The notes: a model not told the origin generated them from the letters alone. A stretch of 64,000 nucleotides of DNA from Polaromonas sp. (GCA_013823505.1 PNMH01000002.1:52349-116348); one strand, 5' to 3'; positions 1-9,195 are shown, numbered from the stretch's first letter. Translations and numbers: made by a program.

Positions 1-491
1 TTCTGAACGATCAACAACAAGACCGCCGACACCACCAGCGCGCCACCAAACGCCACCAGCTTGGGCAGCGCGATGAAGGCGGGACCGATCTCCACCGTGG
101 TCAGCGTGTAGGCGGTCTCGATGGTGCGGGTGTCCGACTTGAAGAACAGCAGGGCGAGGTTTTCGAGCACGATGGACACGCCCAGCGTGACCAGCAGGAT
201 GTTTTCATCCCGGCCATGGCTGGCGCGGTTGATCACGCCGCGTTGCAGCGCGTAGCCCAGCACGAACATGGCCGGCACCATGATCGGCAAGGCCAGGTAG
301 GGGTCCACCCCGAGCTTTTCCTTGAGCATGTACACGCCGTACAGCGCCACCATCAAGGCCGCGCCGTGCGCGAAATTGATGATGTGCAGCACGCCGTAGA
401 TCAGCGTCAGGCCCAGCGCGATCAGCGCATACACGGCACCGGTGGTGATGCCGTTGAGCACCGACGGAAACAGGATGTTCAGGTCGAGCAT
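1..491 (-). CDS. Branched-chain amino acid-type ABC transporter permease, LivH family (3' end beyond window)
   Basis: This is the N-terminal part of an inner-membrane permease of a LivH-type importer. Reading the minus strand from the ATG at 491 gives MLDLNILFPSVLNGI, then hydrophobic segments including GAVYALIALGLTLIYGVLHI and the typical NFAHGAALMVALY stretch of LivH proteins. The gene runs off the left edge, so only about 163 residues are visible. It lies 16 bp downstream of the substrate-binding protein gene on the same strand, so the two are very probably co-transcribed. The substrate cannot be read from sequence; amino acids, amides and urea are all known for this family. Confidence 0.9.
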   Translation of the reverse strand, partial: MLDLNILFPSVLNGITTGAVYALIALGLTLIYGVLHIINFAHGAALMVALYGVYMLKEKLGVDPYLALPIMVPAMFVLGYALQRGVINRASHGRDENILLVTLGVSIVLENLALLFFKSDTRTIETAYTLTTVEIGPAFIALPKLVAFGGALVVSAVLLLIVQ

Positions 492-507
492 CGGGGGACC
501 CTGGCGA

Positions 508-1710
508 TCAGGCCTTGAGCGGGAAGATCGGTTCCACTTCGCGGAAATCGCGCGGCACGATCACCTTGATGTCGCCCTTCTGCACCTGCGTCATCAGCGG
601 ACGCGCACCCATGTTCTGGCCATTGACGAACTGCGTCGGGCCGTACGGCATGATGTGATCGGCGAACTTGCTGGAGGTCAGCGCGTCGATGATGGCGGCG
701 CGATCGGACGACTTGGCGCGTTCGATGGCATCGGCCAGCAGTTTCATGGCCGTGTAGGTCATGAACACCTCGTAGCTGAAGAACTGGCCCTGCGCTTCCA
801 CGCGCTTGCGCAGGTCGGCCGAGCGCTTGTCTTTCGGGTTGAACCAGTGGTTGCAGTCGATGATGCCGTTGGCTGCGTCCGGAAATTCCTTGACGAACTT
901 GTAGCTCGACGCAGCGCCACCGAGCACCGAATAGATCGCCTTGGGCGTGATCTTCTGCTGCTGCAGCGTGCGCACCAGCAAGGCGTATTCGTTGTAGTAG
1001 TTGGCCGGGATCAGGATGTCGGGATTGACCTGCTTGATGCGCAGCGCGATGTTGTTGAAGTCGCGCGTGGGGTTGGCGTGCTTGATGATTTCCTTCACCT
1101 CGTAGCCATAGCCCGGCAGCTCGGAGGCCAGCAGGTTGGCGGTGCCGGTGCCGAACAGCGACTCTTCGTGCACGATCATCACGGTGCGCGCGGGCTTGCC
1201 CGCGGCGGTGTTCAGTGCGTGCAGGCTGGCCACGGCCGTCTGGGCACACATCTTGTAGCCAGGGCCGAAGCGGAAGGTGTTTTTCAGGCCGCGCTCGACG
1301 ATCTGATCGGCCACGCCCACGTCGACCACGTGAGGCAGGTTGTACTTGGCGGCCGCCTGCGTGGTGGCCAGGCAGATGGCCGAGGCAAATGCGCCCACCA
1401 CGGCGCTCACGCCGGCTTCGTTCATCTTCTCGATCTCGGCCGTGCCGGCTTGCGGGTTCGACTGCGCGTCACCCAGCATGGCCTCGATCTTGGCGCCGCC
1501 GAGCGACTTGATGCCACCCGCGTTGTTGATGTCTTCAATGGCCAGCATCGCGCCCAGGCGACATTGCTGACCCGAGTAGGCCAGCGCACCCGTCACCGGG
1601 TGCAAGACACCGACCTTGATGGGCCGGGGCTGCGCGCCACTGACCAAAGGAAATGCGAGTGCCGAGGCCGCAGCGGCGGACTGGCTCATGAAGTGGCGAC
1701 GTGTGCTCAT
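508..1710 (-). CDS. ABC transporter substrate-binding protein, LivK/Peripla_BP_6 family
   Basis: This is a periplasmic binding protein of about 400 residues for the adjacent LivH-type importer. It starts MSTRRHF followed by an alanine-rich hydrophobic stretch, a Tat-like or Sec signal peptide (the RR is visible). The mature part begins PIKVGVLHPVTGALAYSG and continues AIEDINNAGG, the standard opening of the family. The ATG at 1710 was chosen over the upstream open frame because the signal peptide begins there. It is followed at 16 bp by the permease and preceded at 20 bp by the GntR regulator, so regulator, binding protein and permease may form one unit. The ligand is unknown. Confidence 0.9.
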   Translation of the reverse strand: MSTRRHFMSQSAAAASALAFPLVSGAQPRPIKVGVLHPVTGALAYSGQQCRLGAMLAIEDINNAGGIKSLGGAKIEAMLGDAQSNPQAGTAEIEKMNEAGVSAVVGAFASAICLATTQAAAKYNLPHVVDVGVADQIVERGLKNTFRFGPGYKMCAQTAVASLHALNTAAGKPARTVMIVHEESLFGTGTANLLASELPGYGYEVKEIIKHANPTRDFNNIALRIKQVNPDILIPANYYNEYALLVRTLQQQKITPKAIYSVLGGAASSYKFVKEFPDAANGIIDCNHWFNPKDKRSADLRKRVEAQGQFFSYEVFMTYTAMKLLADAIERAKSSDRAAIIDALTSSKFADHIMPYGPTQFVNGQNMGARPLMTQVQKGDIKVIVPRDFREVEPIFPLKA

Positions 1711-1730
1711 CGGTACATCCTTGTTGAAAG

Positions 1731-2534
1731 TCAATGAAAGTTGGCAGACAGCTCTCGGCTTACCCACACCTTGGCGTCGATGTCGCCAACGCGGGATAAC
1801 TGCATCTGGTATTCGTACCTGTCTGGTCGGTACAGCCCATGCAGCCATTGGACGGGACGTTCGTCCTCGTCATAAATCAGGCGCCGCACCGCCAGCAAGG
1901 CGGATCCGACGGCAACATCGAGGTGACGGGCCATGCTGACGTCGGCCAGCCGAGCCGAAATGGTCTGCTCGGCCCGGCCCACCTTCACGCCCGACTCTTC
2001 CAGCAGCACCAGAATGGGTTTTTGCGCGAGTTCACGTTTGCCGAAGCTGGATGAAATCGAGTCGGGCACCCAGGTGGTGATGTGCGACAGGGGACCGTCG
2101 GCCGTGCTGCGCACGCGCTCGGCTTTCTGAACCAGGTCGTTGCGCTGCAGCCTGAGGGCCTCGGCCACGTCTGGCGGGGCGCGCATGCGCTCCACCGACA
2201 GCACCTTGACCTTGGTGCGCATGCCCATGGCCACCAGGTTTTCGAGCAGACCCGTCAACCGCGCCTGTTTGCCCGAGGCCAGGGTCGAGGCCTGCATCTG
2301 CGCTTCTTGCCCGCGCGCAACCACGGGCCGCGTGCCGCGTCCAGGCTCGCGCAGGATCAGGCCTTCATCGGCCAGTTGCATCAAGGCGCGCCGCACCGTG
2401 ACACGGGCCACCCCGAACTGTTCCATCAAGGCCAGCTCCCCCGGCAACCCGGCTTCAAACCGACCATCGCGCAACTGCTGGCGCAGCACCAGATAGATCT
2501 GGTGGTACTTGGGCAGTGGCAGTTGTGCGTCCAT
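1731..2534 (-). CDS. GntR-family transcriptional regulator (HutC/UTRA subfamily)
   Basis: This 267-residue regulator has an N-terminal winged helix (YHQIYLVLRQQLRDGRF, then ELALMEQFGVARVTVRRALMQL and DEGLILREPGRGT). Its C-terminal domain has UTRA character, with a conserved ending on LIYDEDERPVQWLHGLYRPDRYEYQMQLSR. UTRA regulators usually repress until a small ligand binds. It sits immediately upstream of the LivK-type gene on the same strand, which suggests it controls that transporter and itself. The ATG at 2534 was preferred because the winged helix starts directly after it and the operator-like repeat lies just upstream. Confidence 0.88.
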   Translation of the reverse strand: MDAQLPLPKYHQIYLVLRQQLRDGRFEAGLPGELALMEQFGVARVTVRRALMQLADEGLILREPGRGTRPVVARGQEAQMQASTLASGKQARLTGLLENLVAMGMRTKVKVLSVERMRAPPDVAEALRLQRNDLVQKAERVRSTADGPLSHITTWVPDSISSSFGKRELAQKPILVLLEESGVKVGRAEQTISARLADVSMARHLDVAVGSALLAVRRLIYDEDERPVQWLHGLYRPDRYEYQMQLSRVGDIDAKVWVSRELSANFH

Positions 2535-2555
2535 GCCGCTATCGTGAGACAGTCG

Positions 2556-2600
2556 GAATGTTCCGTCAATAGAACATTCAGGTCTTATCAATAGGACATT
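2556..2600. promoter_or_regulatory. Probable GntR operator
   Basis: A perfect 8-bp inverted repeat, GAATGTTC at 2556-2563 and GAACATTC at 2572-2579, lies 22 bp upstream of the GntR start. A second, imperfect copy (TCAATAGGACATT, 2588-2600) repeats the TCAATAGAACATT at 2567-2579 at 21-bp spacing. Two face-repeated sites in front of a GntR gene are typical of an autoregulatory operator. No direct evidence of binding exists here. Confidence 0.6.
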
Positions 2601-2668
2601 TGATCAGGAGATTCCCTGAGGCTTGGCTGGCGGTTTCTTCCCAACTCGACTTGCACACCCTCCCGCAG

Positions 2669-3919
2669 TCAGACAGTGGCAGTCACTGGCACCAGCATGG
2701 GTGCGCGCATCTTCTCCCACCGGGTCACATGCTCACCAAGCTGGTGCGCCGTGATGGCGGACAGTGTCCAACCCAGGTGCCCGTGGCCGGTGTTGTAGAA
2801 CACATTCGGCTGGTTGCCAGAGCCCACGCGGGGCATCATGTTCGGCATCATGGGGCGCAGGCCCGCCCAGGGCTCCACCCGGCGCGTGCTCACCCCAGGG
2901 AAACACTGGTTCACCCAGTTCACCAGCGGCCGGATGCGGTCGGCGCGGATGTCGAGGTTGATGCCGTTGAACTCGGCTGTGCCGGCCACCCGGAAGCGGT
3001 CCACCCCCAGCCGGCTGGTCACCAGCTTGGTCTCGTCGTCCAACAGACTCACCTGCGGCGCGGCTGCCTGGCTCTGTTCGTCGCCCAGCATGACGGTGAT
3101 GGAGTAACCCTTGACCGGGTACACGTTGAGCCGGTCACCCAGCTGGGCACCGAGCGCCCGGCTGTGCACGCCGGCGCTGATCACCACGGCGTCGGCATTC
3201 ACCACCTGCCCGTTGGCCAGCGTCACCTGCGCGCTGGTGCCGGTGCTGCGCACGCGCGCCACGGTCTGGCCGGTCATGAGATGCACGCCCAGGCGTGCAC
3301 AGGCCTGGCTCAGGCCGTGCGTGAACTTGTGGATGTCGCCGGTGCTGTCGCTCTCGGTGTAGTAGCCGCCGAAGTAGTTGCCTTGCAGTGTGGGCTCGAT
3401 GGCGCGCATCTCGTCGGGTGTGACGGCGCGACGCGGCAGGCCGCCTTCGGCCAGCAGCTTGGACACCTCTCCCGCGTGCTCGAAGCCTGCGCGGTCGCGG
3501 TAGATGTGCAGGATGCCTTGCTGCTTCAGGTCGAAGTCGATGCCTTCGGCCTGCGCCCAGCCGAACAGGTGCTCGCGCGCCGCGATGGCCAGGCGCGTGG
3601 TGGCCACGGTGTTGCTGCGGTACTTGGGGATGGAGGCGACGAATTCGGCGAACCAGCTCAGTTTGTGCCAGCTCGGTGTCGGGTTGACCAGCAGGGGCGC
3701 GTCTGCTTTGAACATCCACTTAAGGCCCTTGAGCAGGGTGGAGGGATGGGTCCAGACTTCGGCGTTGGAGGCCGAGAGCTGGCCGCCGTTGGCATGGCTG
3801 GTTTCCATGCCCGCGTAGCGGTGCTTTTCAATCAGCGTGACCTGGTGACCCTGACGGGCCAAGGCGTAGGCGCTGGTGACGCCGGTGATGCCGCCGCCGA
3901 TGACGATGAGGTGTGCCAT
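2669..3919 (-). CDS. D-amino acid dehydrogenase / glycine oxidase-like FAD oxidoreductase
   Basis: This 416-residue FAD-dependent amine oxidoreductase is of the DadA/DAO type. The dinucleotide-binding fold opens the protein (HLIVIGGGITGVTSAYALARQG), and the C-terminus carries the family's GHGHLGWTLSAITAHQLGE segment. It probably deaminates D-amino acids or glycine oxidatively at the inner face of the membrane. The start at 3919 follows a purine-rich AAGAGAG. A tandem glycine riboswitch lies directly upstream, so expression should respond to glycine. This makes glycine or a closely linked amino acid the most likely substrate pathway. Confidence 0.88.
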   Translation of the reverse strand: MAHLIVIGGGITGVTSAYALARQGHQVTLIEKHRYAGMETSHANGGQLSASNAEVWTHPSTLLKGLKWMFKADAPLLVNPTPSWHKLSWFAEFVASIPKYRSNTVATTRLAIAAREHLFGWAQAEGIDFDLKQQGILHIYRDRAGFEHAGEVSKLLAEGGLPRRAVTPDEMRAIEPTLQGNYFGGYYTESDSTGDIHKFTHGLSQACARLGVHLMTGQTVARVRSTGTSAQVTLANGQVVNADAVVISAGVHSRALGAQLGDRLNVYPVKGYSITVMLGDEQSQAAAPQVSLLDDETKLVTSRLGVDRFRVAGTAEFNGINLDIRADRIRPLVNWVNQCFPGVSTRRVEPWAGLRPMMPNMMPRVGSGNQPNVFYNTGHGHLGWTLSAITAHQLGEHVTRWEKMRAPMLVPVTATV

Positions 3920-3985
3920 GGGAATCTCTCTTGCAAGGTCGTCAAACAAGGAAGGACACGACCCGCACACCGTGTGCGGATCATG

Positions 3986-4177
3986 ACCCCCTCTGTTTGT
4001 GACCTGAGAGATTCACCAACCCATGGGGCTGGCTTGCTCCTGCGGTGGGCCGGGGGACGAATCCCGGCCACTCTTCAGAGTGTGATGCGTGTCGACCGGT
4101 CCTTTTGCCTGAGAGTTTCCGGGGCGGTTGCTCCTTCGGCGCCGGCTTGTCCTGCAAGCCAGTCTCTCCCGGTCGAC
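3986..4177 (-). promoter_or_regulatory. Tandem glycine riboswitch
   Basis: On the minus strand two glycine aptamers stand in a row. Aptamer 1 (about 4177-4095) contains GGGAGAGAC, GCCGAAGGAGCAA and AACTCTCAGGCAAAAGGAC. Aptamer 2 (about 4085-3986) contains ACTCTGAAGAG, CGCAGGAGCAAGCC, AATCTCTCAGGT and the closing ACAGAGGGGG. These are the conserved cores of gcvT-type aptamers. The element ends 67 bp before the start of the DadA-like gene. A GC-rich palindrome (CCGCACAC/GTGTGCGG, about 3963-3980) follows and could belong to the expression platform. Confidence 0.93.
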
Positions 4178-4190
4178 GTGTTTGAGGCGC

Positions 4191-5183
4191 TTATTGTGCC
4201 TGCAGCTGGATCGACTTCGCGATGGCCCTGAACTGCTGGATGCCGTCGGCGTAGGCCTGGTCCACCGCCTTGAGCGACAGCGGCTTGGCCAGCAATTGGC
4301 TGTTGGCCTCCAGCGCCTGGTGCACGCCCGGATCGGCCAGCGTTTCGGTGATCGCCTTGTGCAGCGCGGTCACCACGGGTTCGGGGGTGTCCTTCTTCAC
4401 GAAGTAGCCGGTCCAGATGTTGAAGGTGAAGTTCTTGAGCTGGGTGCTCTCGGTGATGGCGGGGTAGCTCTTCACGTTCTCCAGCCGCTCGCTGTTGAGC
4501 ATGGCCAACACCTTGACGCGGCCGCTCTTGTGCATGTCGTCGTACTTCTTGCCATAGGGCGCCAGGAAAAAGTCGACCTGGCTCGCCAGCAGATCCTGCT
4601 CGGCCGGTGCCGCGCCCTTGTAAGGCACATGGACCATGGGAATGCCGGTGACCTTGGACAGGTGCTCGCCGAGCAGGTGGTAGAACGAGCCCGGGCCGAC
4701 GCTGGCGTAGGTCAGGGGGCGGCCCTGCTGCGCGGCTTTGCGCGCCTGGTCCAGGAACTCGTCCACCGTGCTGGCGGGGAAGTCCTTGCGCGCCAGGAAG
4801 GCGATCTGCGCGGTGGCGATCATCTGCACCAGGCGGAAGTCTTCGCTCTTGAACTTGATGGACGCAATGGCCAGCGGCGCGAGGATGAGTTCGTTGGGCG
4901 AGCCCTGGAACACCGTGTAGCCGTCGCTGGCGCCATTGAGCACCTTCTGTGCGGCAATCGACCCGCTGGCACCGCCCAGGTTTTCAACGACGACCGGCTG
5001 GCCCAGTTGCTTGCCCAGGGTGTTGTTCACAGAACGTGCGATCACGTCCGACAGGCCGCCCGCGGGATAGGGAACCATCAGCGTCACCGGCCGGCTGGGA
5101 TAGCTCTGCGCGTGGGCCGCGCCCGACAGGCTGGCCAGGGCGATGGCAGCGGCGGCCATCAGGGTCTTGAGGGGGCGGTTCAT
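4191..5183 (-). CDS. Bug-family (TctC-type) tripartite tricarboxylate transporter solute-binding protein
   Basis: This 330-residue secreted binding protein has a clear signal peptide (MNRPLKTLMAAAAIALASLSGAAHA) followed by QSYPSRPVTLMVPYPAGGLSDVIARSV, the Bug hallmark. Such proteins are highly expanded in Comamonadaceae and Alcaligenaceae and usually bind small carboxylates or related compounds in the periplasm. No TctA/TctB membrane partner is in the window, which is common for these genes. It lies 17 bp downstream of the M20 amidohydrolase on the same strand, so the two probably form an operon for uptake and hydrolysis of an amide. It ends just before the riboswitch. Confidence 0.93.
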   Translation of the reverse strand: MNRPLKTLMAAAAIALASLSGAAHAQSYPSRPVTLMVPYPAGGLSDVIARSVNNTLGKQLGQPVVVENLGGASGSIAAQKVLNGASDGYTVFQGSPNELILAPLAIASIKFKSEDFRLVQMIATAQIAFLARKDFPASTVDEFLDQARKAAQQGRPLTYASVGPGSFYHLLGEHLSKVTGIPMVHVPYKGAAPAEQDLLASQVDFFLAPYGKKYDDMHKSGRVKVLAMLNSERLENVKSYPAITESTQLKNFTFNIWTGYFVKKDTPEPVVTALHKAITETLADPGVHQALEANSQLLAKPLSLKAVDQAYADGIQQFRAIAKSIQLQAQ

Positions 5184-5200
5184 GGGCTTCTCCAGTCGTT

Positions 5201-6418
5201 TCAGGGTTGGGTGGGGGAAAGCAGTTCGTTCACCAACGCGATCCAGTAGGCGGAGCCGGTGGCGATGTTGTGGTCGTTGAAGTCGTAGGCGGGGTTGTGC
5301 ACCATGCAGGCGCCGGGCTCCTGGCCCACGCCGTTGCCAATGAACAGGTAGCTGCCGGGAACGCGCTCGAGCATGAAGGCGAAGTCTTCGCTGCCGGTGA
5401 GCATGGGCCCTTGGGCCACCACCTGGGCGGCTGGGAAGTGCGCCCGCGCCACGGCGATGGCGCGCTCGGTCTGCCGCGCATCGTTGACCAGCACCGCGTA
5501 GCCCGGGCGCCAGTCCAGCTCGGCGCGCACACCGAAGCTCTCGGCCTGCAGGCGCACCAGATCGCGGATGCGCTGCTCGACGCTGCGACGCACCTGCGGG
5601 TCCAGGGCGCGCACGCTCAATTCCAGCCGGGCCGAGGCCGGGATCACGTTGTTGGCCTGGCCCGCGTGCACGGCACCCACGGTGACCACCGCCGGCTGCA
5701 TCGGGTCCACATGGCGGGAGACGACGGTCTGCAGCGCCATGACGATGGAGGCCGCCGCGACCACCACGTCGGTGGCCTTGTGCGGCATGGCGCCGTGGCC
5801 ACCCACGCCGTGCAGCGTGACCGTGGCGTAATCTGAAGATGCCATGGTCGCGCCGCTGCGGAACACCAGCTGGCCCTGCTCGAATCCGGGCATGTTGTGC
5901 ATGGCAAAGATGGCGTCGCAGGGGAAGCGCTCGAACAGCCCGTCCTCCATCATCTTCAGCGCGCCACCACCGCCCTCTTCGGCAGGTTGGAAGATCAGGT
6001 TGAGCGTGCCGTCGAACCTGCCTTGCGTGGCCAGGTGCTGCGCGGCGGCGAGCAGCATGGCAGTGTGGCCGTCGTGGCCACAGGCGTGCATGACGCCGAG
6101 GTGGCAGCTGGTCCAGTCTGCGCCGCTGTCTTCAACGATGGGCAGCGCGTCCATGTCGGCGCGCAGGCCGATCGTGCGCGGGGTGTTGCCGCGCCGCAGT
6201 TGTCCCACCACCCCGGTGCCGCCCAGGCCGGTGGTCACTGCGTAACCCCATGCCTGCAGCTTCTGCGCCACCAGGGCGCTGGTGCGGTGCTCATCGAAAG
6301 CCAGTTCGGGATGGCGATGGATGTCGCGTCGCAGTGCAACGAACTCCTGAATCGCGGTATCGCTGAGACGTTCCAAGGCATGTGCTCCGGCTGATGGGTC
6401 GACCCAGGCGGCATTCAA
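5201..6418 (-). CDS. M20-family amidohydrolase (hippurate hydrolase/HipO-like)
   Basis: This 405-residue cytoplasmic metallohydrolase removes acyl groups from N-acyl amino acids or similar amides. Visible metal and catalytic motifs are GLRADMDALPI, MHACGHDGHTAMLL, FQPAEEGGGGALKMMEDG and the late GSEDFAFMLE, all in family order. A dimerisation insert lies around residues 190-300. It precedes the Bug protein gene with a 17-bp gap and is divergent from a LysR gene, the classical arrangement for LysR control. The natural substrate is not determinable from sequence. Confidence 0.92.
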   Translation of the reverse strand: MNAAWVDPSAGAHALERLSDTAIQEFVALRRDIHRHPELAFDEHRTSALVAQKLQAWGYAVTTGLGGTGVVGQLRRGNTPRTIGLRADMDALPIVEDSGADWTSCHLGVMHACGHDGHTAMLLAAAQHLATQGRFDGTLNLIFQPAEEGGGGALKMMEDGLFERFPCDAIFAMHNMPGFEQGQLVFRSGATMASSDYATVTLHGVGGHGAMPHKATDVVVAAASIVMALQTVVSRHVDPMQPAVVTVGAVHAGQANNVIPASARLELSVRALDPQVRRSVEQRIRDLVRLQAESFGVRAELDWRPGYAVLVNDARQTERAIAVARAHFPAAQVVAQGPMLTGSEDFAFMLERVPGSYLFIGNGVGQEPGACMVHNPAYDFNDHNIATGSAYWIALVNELLSPTQP

Positions 6419-6527
6419 GTGCTGCTGGCGACCGGTGTCATGAACTTTGTTGCATGCTAGAAACCACCGGGATTAAAGTCCAATGCATTGCAGATCAATG
6501 ACCAATAACTTTCATTGAGGGCTCGAC

Positions 6528-7436
6528 ATGACGCTGGTGCAACTGAGGCACTTCGTGGTGCTGGCCGAGGTCGGCTCGTTTGTGCAGGCAGCGGCGGCCC
6601 TGTTCCTGACCCAGCCCGCACTCACCCGCAGCATCCATGCGCTGGAGGAAGAGCTCGGTGGCGCCTTGTTCGACCGCCTGGGCCGGCGCATTTCACTCAC
6701 ACCCTTCGGCGACGAGGTGCTGGTGCGCGCCAGGCGGCTGGTGAGCGATGCCGACGCACTCAAGCTGACTGGCCAGGCGTTGCACGCGGGGCTCATCGGC
6801 CAGCTGCGCGTGGGTCTGAGCTCGGCGCCGGGCGCGCTGCTGAGCACACCGCTGATGCTGCACATGGCCGAACACCACCCCCAGCTTCAAGTTCACATCT
6901 CCCGGGGAAGAACCGTGGTTTTGCTCAATGCATTGCGCGAACAGCATCTGGACGCCGCGATCGTCGACATCAGGGACATGCGCCCTTCAGCCGAACTGCG
7001 GGTGTCGTTGGCGTTTGAAATGAGCGCAGGATTTCTCGTGCGCCCGAACCATCCGCTGGCACAGCGCGGCAGCCCGGTCACTATCGAGGAAGTCATGGCA
7101 TACCCGGTGGCCTCGACACCGCTGAGCGACGAGGTCGCCCGCATCCTGATTGCCCGCTACGGCCCGCAGGCCAACCCGGACGACATGGTCACCCTGCGCT
7201 GCGACGAGACCATGAGCATCGTTGACGTGGCGCGACGCAGCAACGTCATTGTGCTCACCGTCAACGCAGCGGCGGTGGATTTGATTCGCCTGGATGTGTC
7301 ACCCCGCCTCGATGCCACGGCGCGCTTCGGGCTGGTCACTTTGGCCAAGCGTCAGGAGGCGCCGGCCCTTCGCATCCTGCGCCACGAGCTGCCTAACTGG
7401 ACCGCTGCTTTGACAGGCGTGCGTGACCCCACTTGA
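6528..7436 (+). CDS. LysR-family transcriptional regulator
   Basis: This 302-residue regulator has the N-terminal winged helix MTLVQLRHFVVLAEVGSFVQAAAALFLTQPALTRSIHALEEELGG and LFDRLGRRISLTPFG, followed by a two-lobed co-inducer domain. It is transcribed divergently from the M20 amidohydrolase with a 109-bp shared spacer. It therefore probably activates the amidohydrolase/Bug operon in response to the imported compound. The spacer contains ATGCATTGCAGATCAATGACC, where a LysR T-N11-A site could sit, but no site is proven. Confidence 0.92.
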   Translation: MTLVQLRHFVVLAEVGSFVQAAAALFLTQPALTRSIHALEEELGGALFDRLGRRISLTPFGDEVLVRARRLVSDADALKLTGQALHAGLIGQLRVGLSSAPGALLSTPLMLHMAEHHPQLQVHISRGRTVVLLNALREQHLDAAIVDIRDMRPSAELRVSLAFEMSAGFLVRPNHPLAQRGSPVTIEEVMAYPVASTPLSDEVARILIARYGPQANPDDMVTLRCDETMSIVDVARRSNVIVLTVNAAAVDLIRLDVSPRLDATARFGLVTLAKRQEAPALRILRHELPNWTAALTGVRDPT

Positions 7437-7572
7437 ACAGAGAGCAGCATCTGCCAATACTGCCTCCCGAATTCTCGTCAAAACATCCAGGCGCGCGTCT
7501 GCGACACATTGCAAGCTGCAAACAAAAAAAACGCTTGGGGGAGCTTGCTGTGAGCGGCGACGAGCTTCGTCA

Positions 7573-8514
7573 TCAGATAGCGCGTGCACTGGGTCCTCGT
7601 GCCGCCTCAAGGCAGTCCTGCAGCGCTGCGATAAGCCGCTCGGACACCAACTTCACAATCGGTCCGAGAGGCTTGGTTGAATCCACGGCCACGCTGATCT
7701 CCTGGGGTTCGGCCCCCCGGTCCCGGATCGGGATGAAGACCAGCTTTCCGGTGGCCAGCTCCGACGCCACGTCCAACTCGGACGTGAACACCACATGATC
7801 GCCTCCGAGCGCCAGCTGCTTGACCAGTTGCAGCGAGTTGGTCTCGGTATAGCGGCGGGGTTCCTTGAACAGCCAGTTGTACTGCGCTTCGAGATAGCGC
7901 CGGATCGTCAGCGCCTTGCTCTGCAGCGCGACCGGGTGGGCCGTGGCCTCCTGGAAACTCACCGTTTCGCGCTGCGCGAGCGGGTGCCCGGGTGCGACCA
8001 CGCAGCCCAGCGGCAGAGCACTCTTCCAAAGCACCAGTAACTCCCGGCGCGGTTTCAGGTTGAAGATGGCCGCCAGATCAGCTTGGCCCGTCAGCAGTGC
8101 AGCCTCGGCATCGTCGGGGGTGGCCAGCGAGATGGACAGGCTGACCAGCGGATGCTGCGCACCCAGATCCCGCACCAGGGCGGGCATGACGCTGGTGGCA
8201 TGGCTGTCCATGGCCACCAGCGCCACGTGGCCCTGGCGCACGCCCTGGATGCGCCGGATCTCGGCGACCACCCCACGCTCGTCCTGCCGCCAGTGGCGCG
8301 CCAGCGTGATGAGGGCGTCGCCAGAGGGCGTCAATCGCATGCCGCGCGGCAGCCGCTCGAACAAGGGCACGCCGAGCTCTTCCTCCAGATGCAGGATCTG
8401 CCGGTTGATGGCCGAAGCCGCCACATGGAGTTCGCGAGCGGCCTTCTGGATGGAGCCCGAGCGCGCAACCTGGTCGGCGTAGCGCAGTCCGGCGGGAACG
8501 AGTGAATGGCGCAT
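7573..8514 (-). CDS. LysR-family transcriptional regulator
   Basis: This 313-residue regulator starts MRHSLVPAGLRYADQVARSGSIQKAARELHVAASAINRQILHLEEELGVPLFERLPRGMRLTPSG, a LysR winged helix of the CynR/GbpR type, followed by an effector-binding domain. It is divergent from the UraD-like/Bug pair with about 100 bp between starts, so it is the likely regulator of that pair. Its gene converges with the preceding LysR gene. Confidence 0.92.
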   Translation of the reverse strand: MRHSLVPAGLRYADQVARSGSIQKAARELHVAASAINRQILHLEEELGVPLFERLPRGMRLTPSGDALITLARHWRQDERGVVAEIRRIQGVRQGHVALVAMDSHATSVMPALVRDLGAQHPLVSLSISLATPDDAEAALLTGQADLAAIFNLKPRRELLVLWKSALPLGCVVAPGHPLAQRETVSFQEATAHPVALQSKALTIRRYLEAQYNWLFKEPRRYTETNSLQLVKQLALGGDHVVFTSELDVASELATGKLVFIPIRDRGAEPQEISVAVDSTKPLGPIVKLVSERLIAALQDCLEAARGPSARAI

Positions 8515-8618
8515 GGATGGGTGGGTGAATGCGTGCGGATCAGTGTACTAATTTTGCGAATGGAGAGCTGCAAATATGGTGATGGACGGCAACGATTTGC
8601 CTCCCTACGATCCGCTCC

Positions 8619-9176
8619 ATGACCAAACGATCCCGCCTGGAACACCTCAACATCTGTGAGTCCGATCTCTTCTGCGCGGCTTTGGCCGACATCTGGGAAC
8701 ATGCCCCCTGGGTGGCGCGCGGCGTCGTGGGCCAGCGCCCTTTCGCGACCGTCGAAGCGTTGCACCAGGCGATGGTCGGGGTGGTGGCCGGGCAGGATGA
8801 GTCCGCGCGCGTCGCCTTCTTTGCCGGGCACCCGGAGCTGGCCGGTGAAGACGCCCGCCGCGGAACGATGACCGAAGCGTCCATTGCAGAGCAGGGCACG
8901 CTTTCGCTGGGACGGCTGAATGCACATGAGGCTGAGCGCTGGAACGCGCTCAACAAGGCCTATCGCACCCGCTTCGGCTTCCCGTTCATCCTCTGCATCC
9001 GCCGCCACACGCGGGAGTCGGCATTGCAAGCTTTCGAACAGCGCCTGGCGCACGACCGCGCCACCGAGCTGGACACCACACTCGGCGAAATTGCCGCCAT
9101 CACCCGCCTGCGGCTGGACCGGTTGGTGTCCGATGTTTCCCACGAGGCCAGCCACGGCGAATCCATTCCTTCCTGA
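8619..9176 (+). CDS. uraD: 2-oxo-4-hydroxy-4-carboxy-5-ureidoimidazoline (OHCU) decarboxylase-like protein
   Basis: This 185-residue protein is of the UraD family, which converts OHCU to S-allantoin in urate breakdown. Diagnostic segments are FFAGHPELAGE, which holds the catalytic His, TEASIAEQGTL, LNKAYRTRFGFPFILCIRRHT, and the C-terminal helix with E(I/L)AAITRLRLDRLV. It is 19 bp upstream of a Bug binding-protein gene on the same strand. Other uric-acid genes (allantoinase, HIU hydrolase) are not in the window, so the pair may import and process a ureido compound. Confidence 0.85.
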   Translation: MTKRSRLEHLNICESDLFCAALADIWEHAPWVARGVVGQRPFATVEALHQAMVGVVAGQDESARVAFFAGHPELAGEDARRGTMTEASIAEQGTLSLGRLNAHEAERWNALNKAYRTRFGFPFILCIRRHTRESALQAFEQRLAHDRATELDTTLGEIAAITRLRLDRLVSDVSHEASHGESIPS

Positions 9177-9195
9177 CCCACCACCGGAGTAACCC

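Noticed and set aside
442..1737. Long plus-strand open frames over the ABC, DadA, Bug and glmS genes (e.g. 442-1737, 2600-4231, 4128-5249, 60138-61535)
   Set aside because: They are antisense to well-recognised genes, rich in His/Arg/Gly/Val, and arise from the high GC content.
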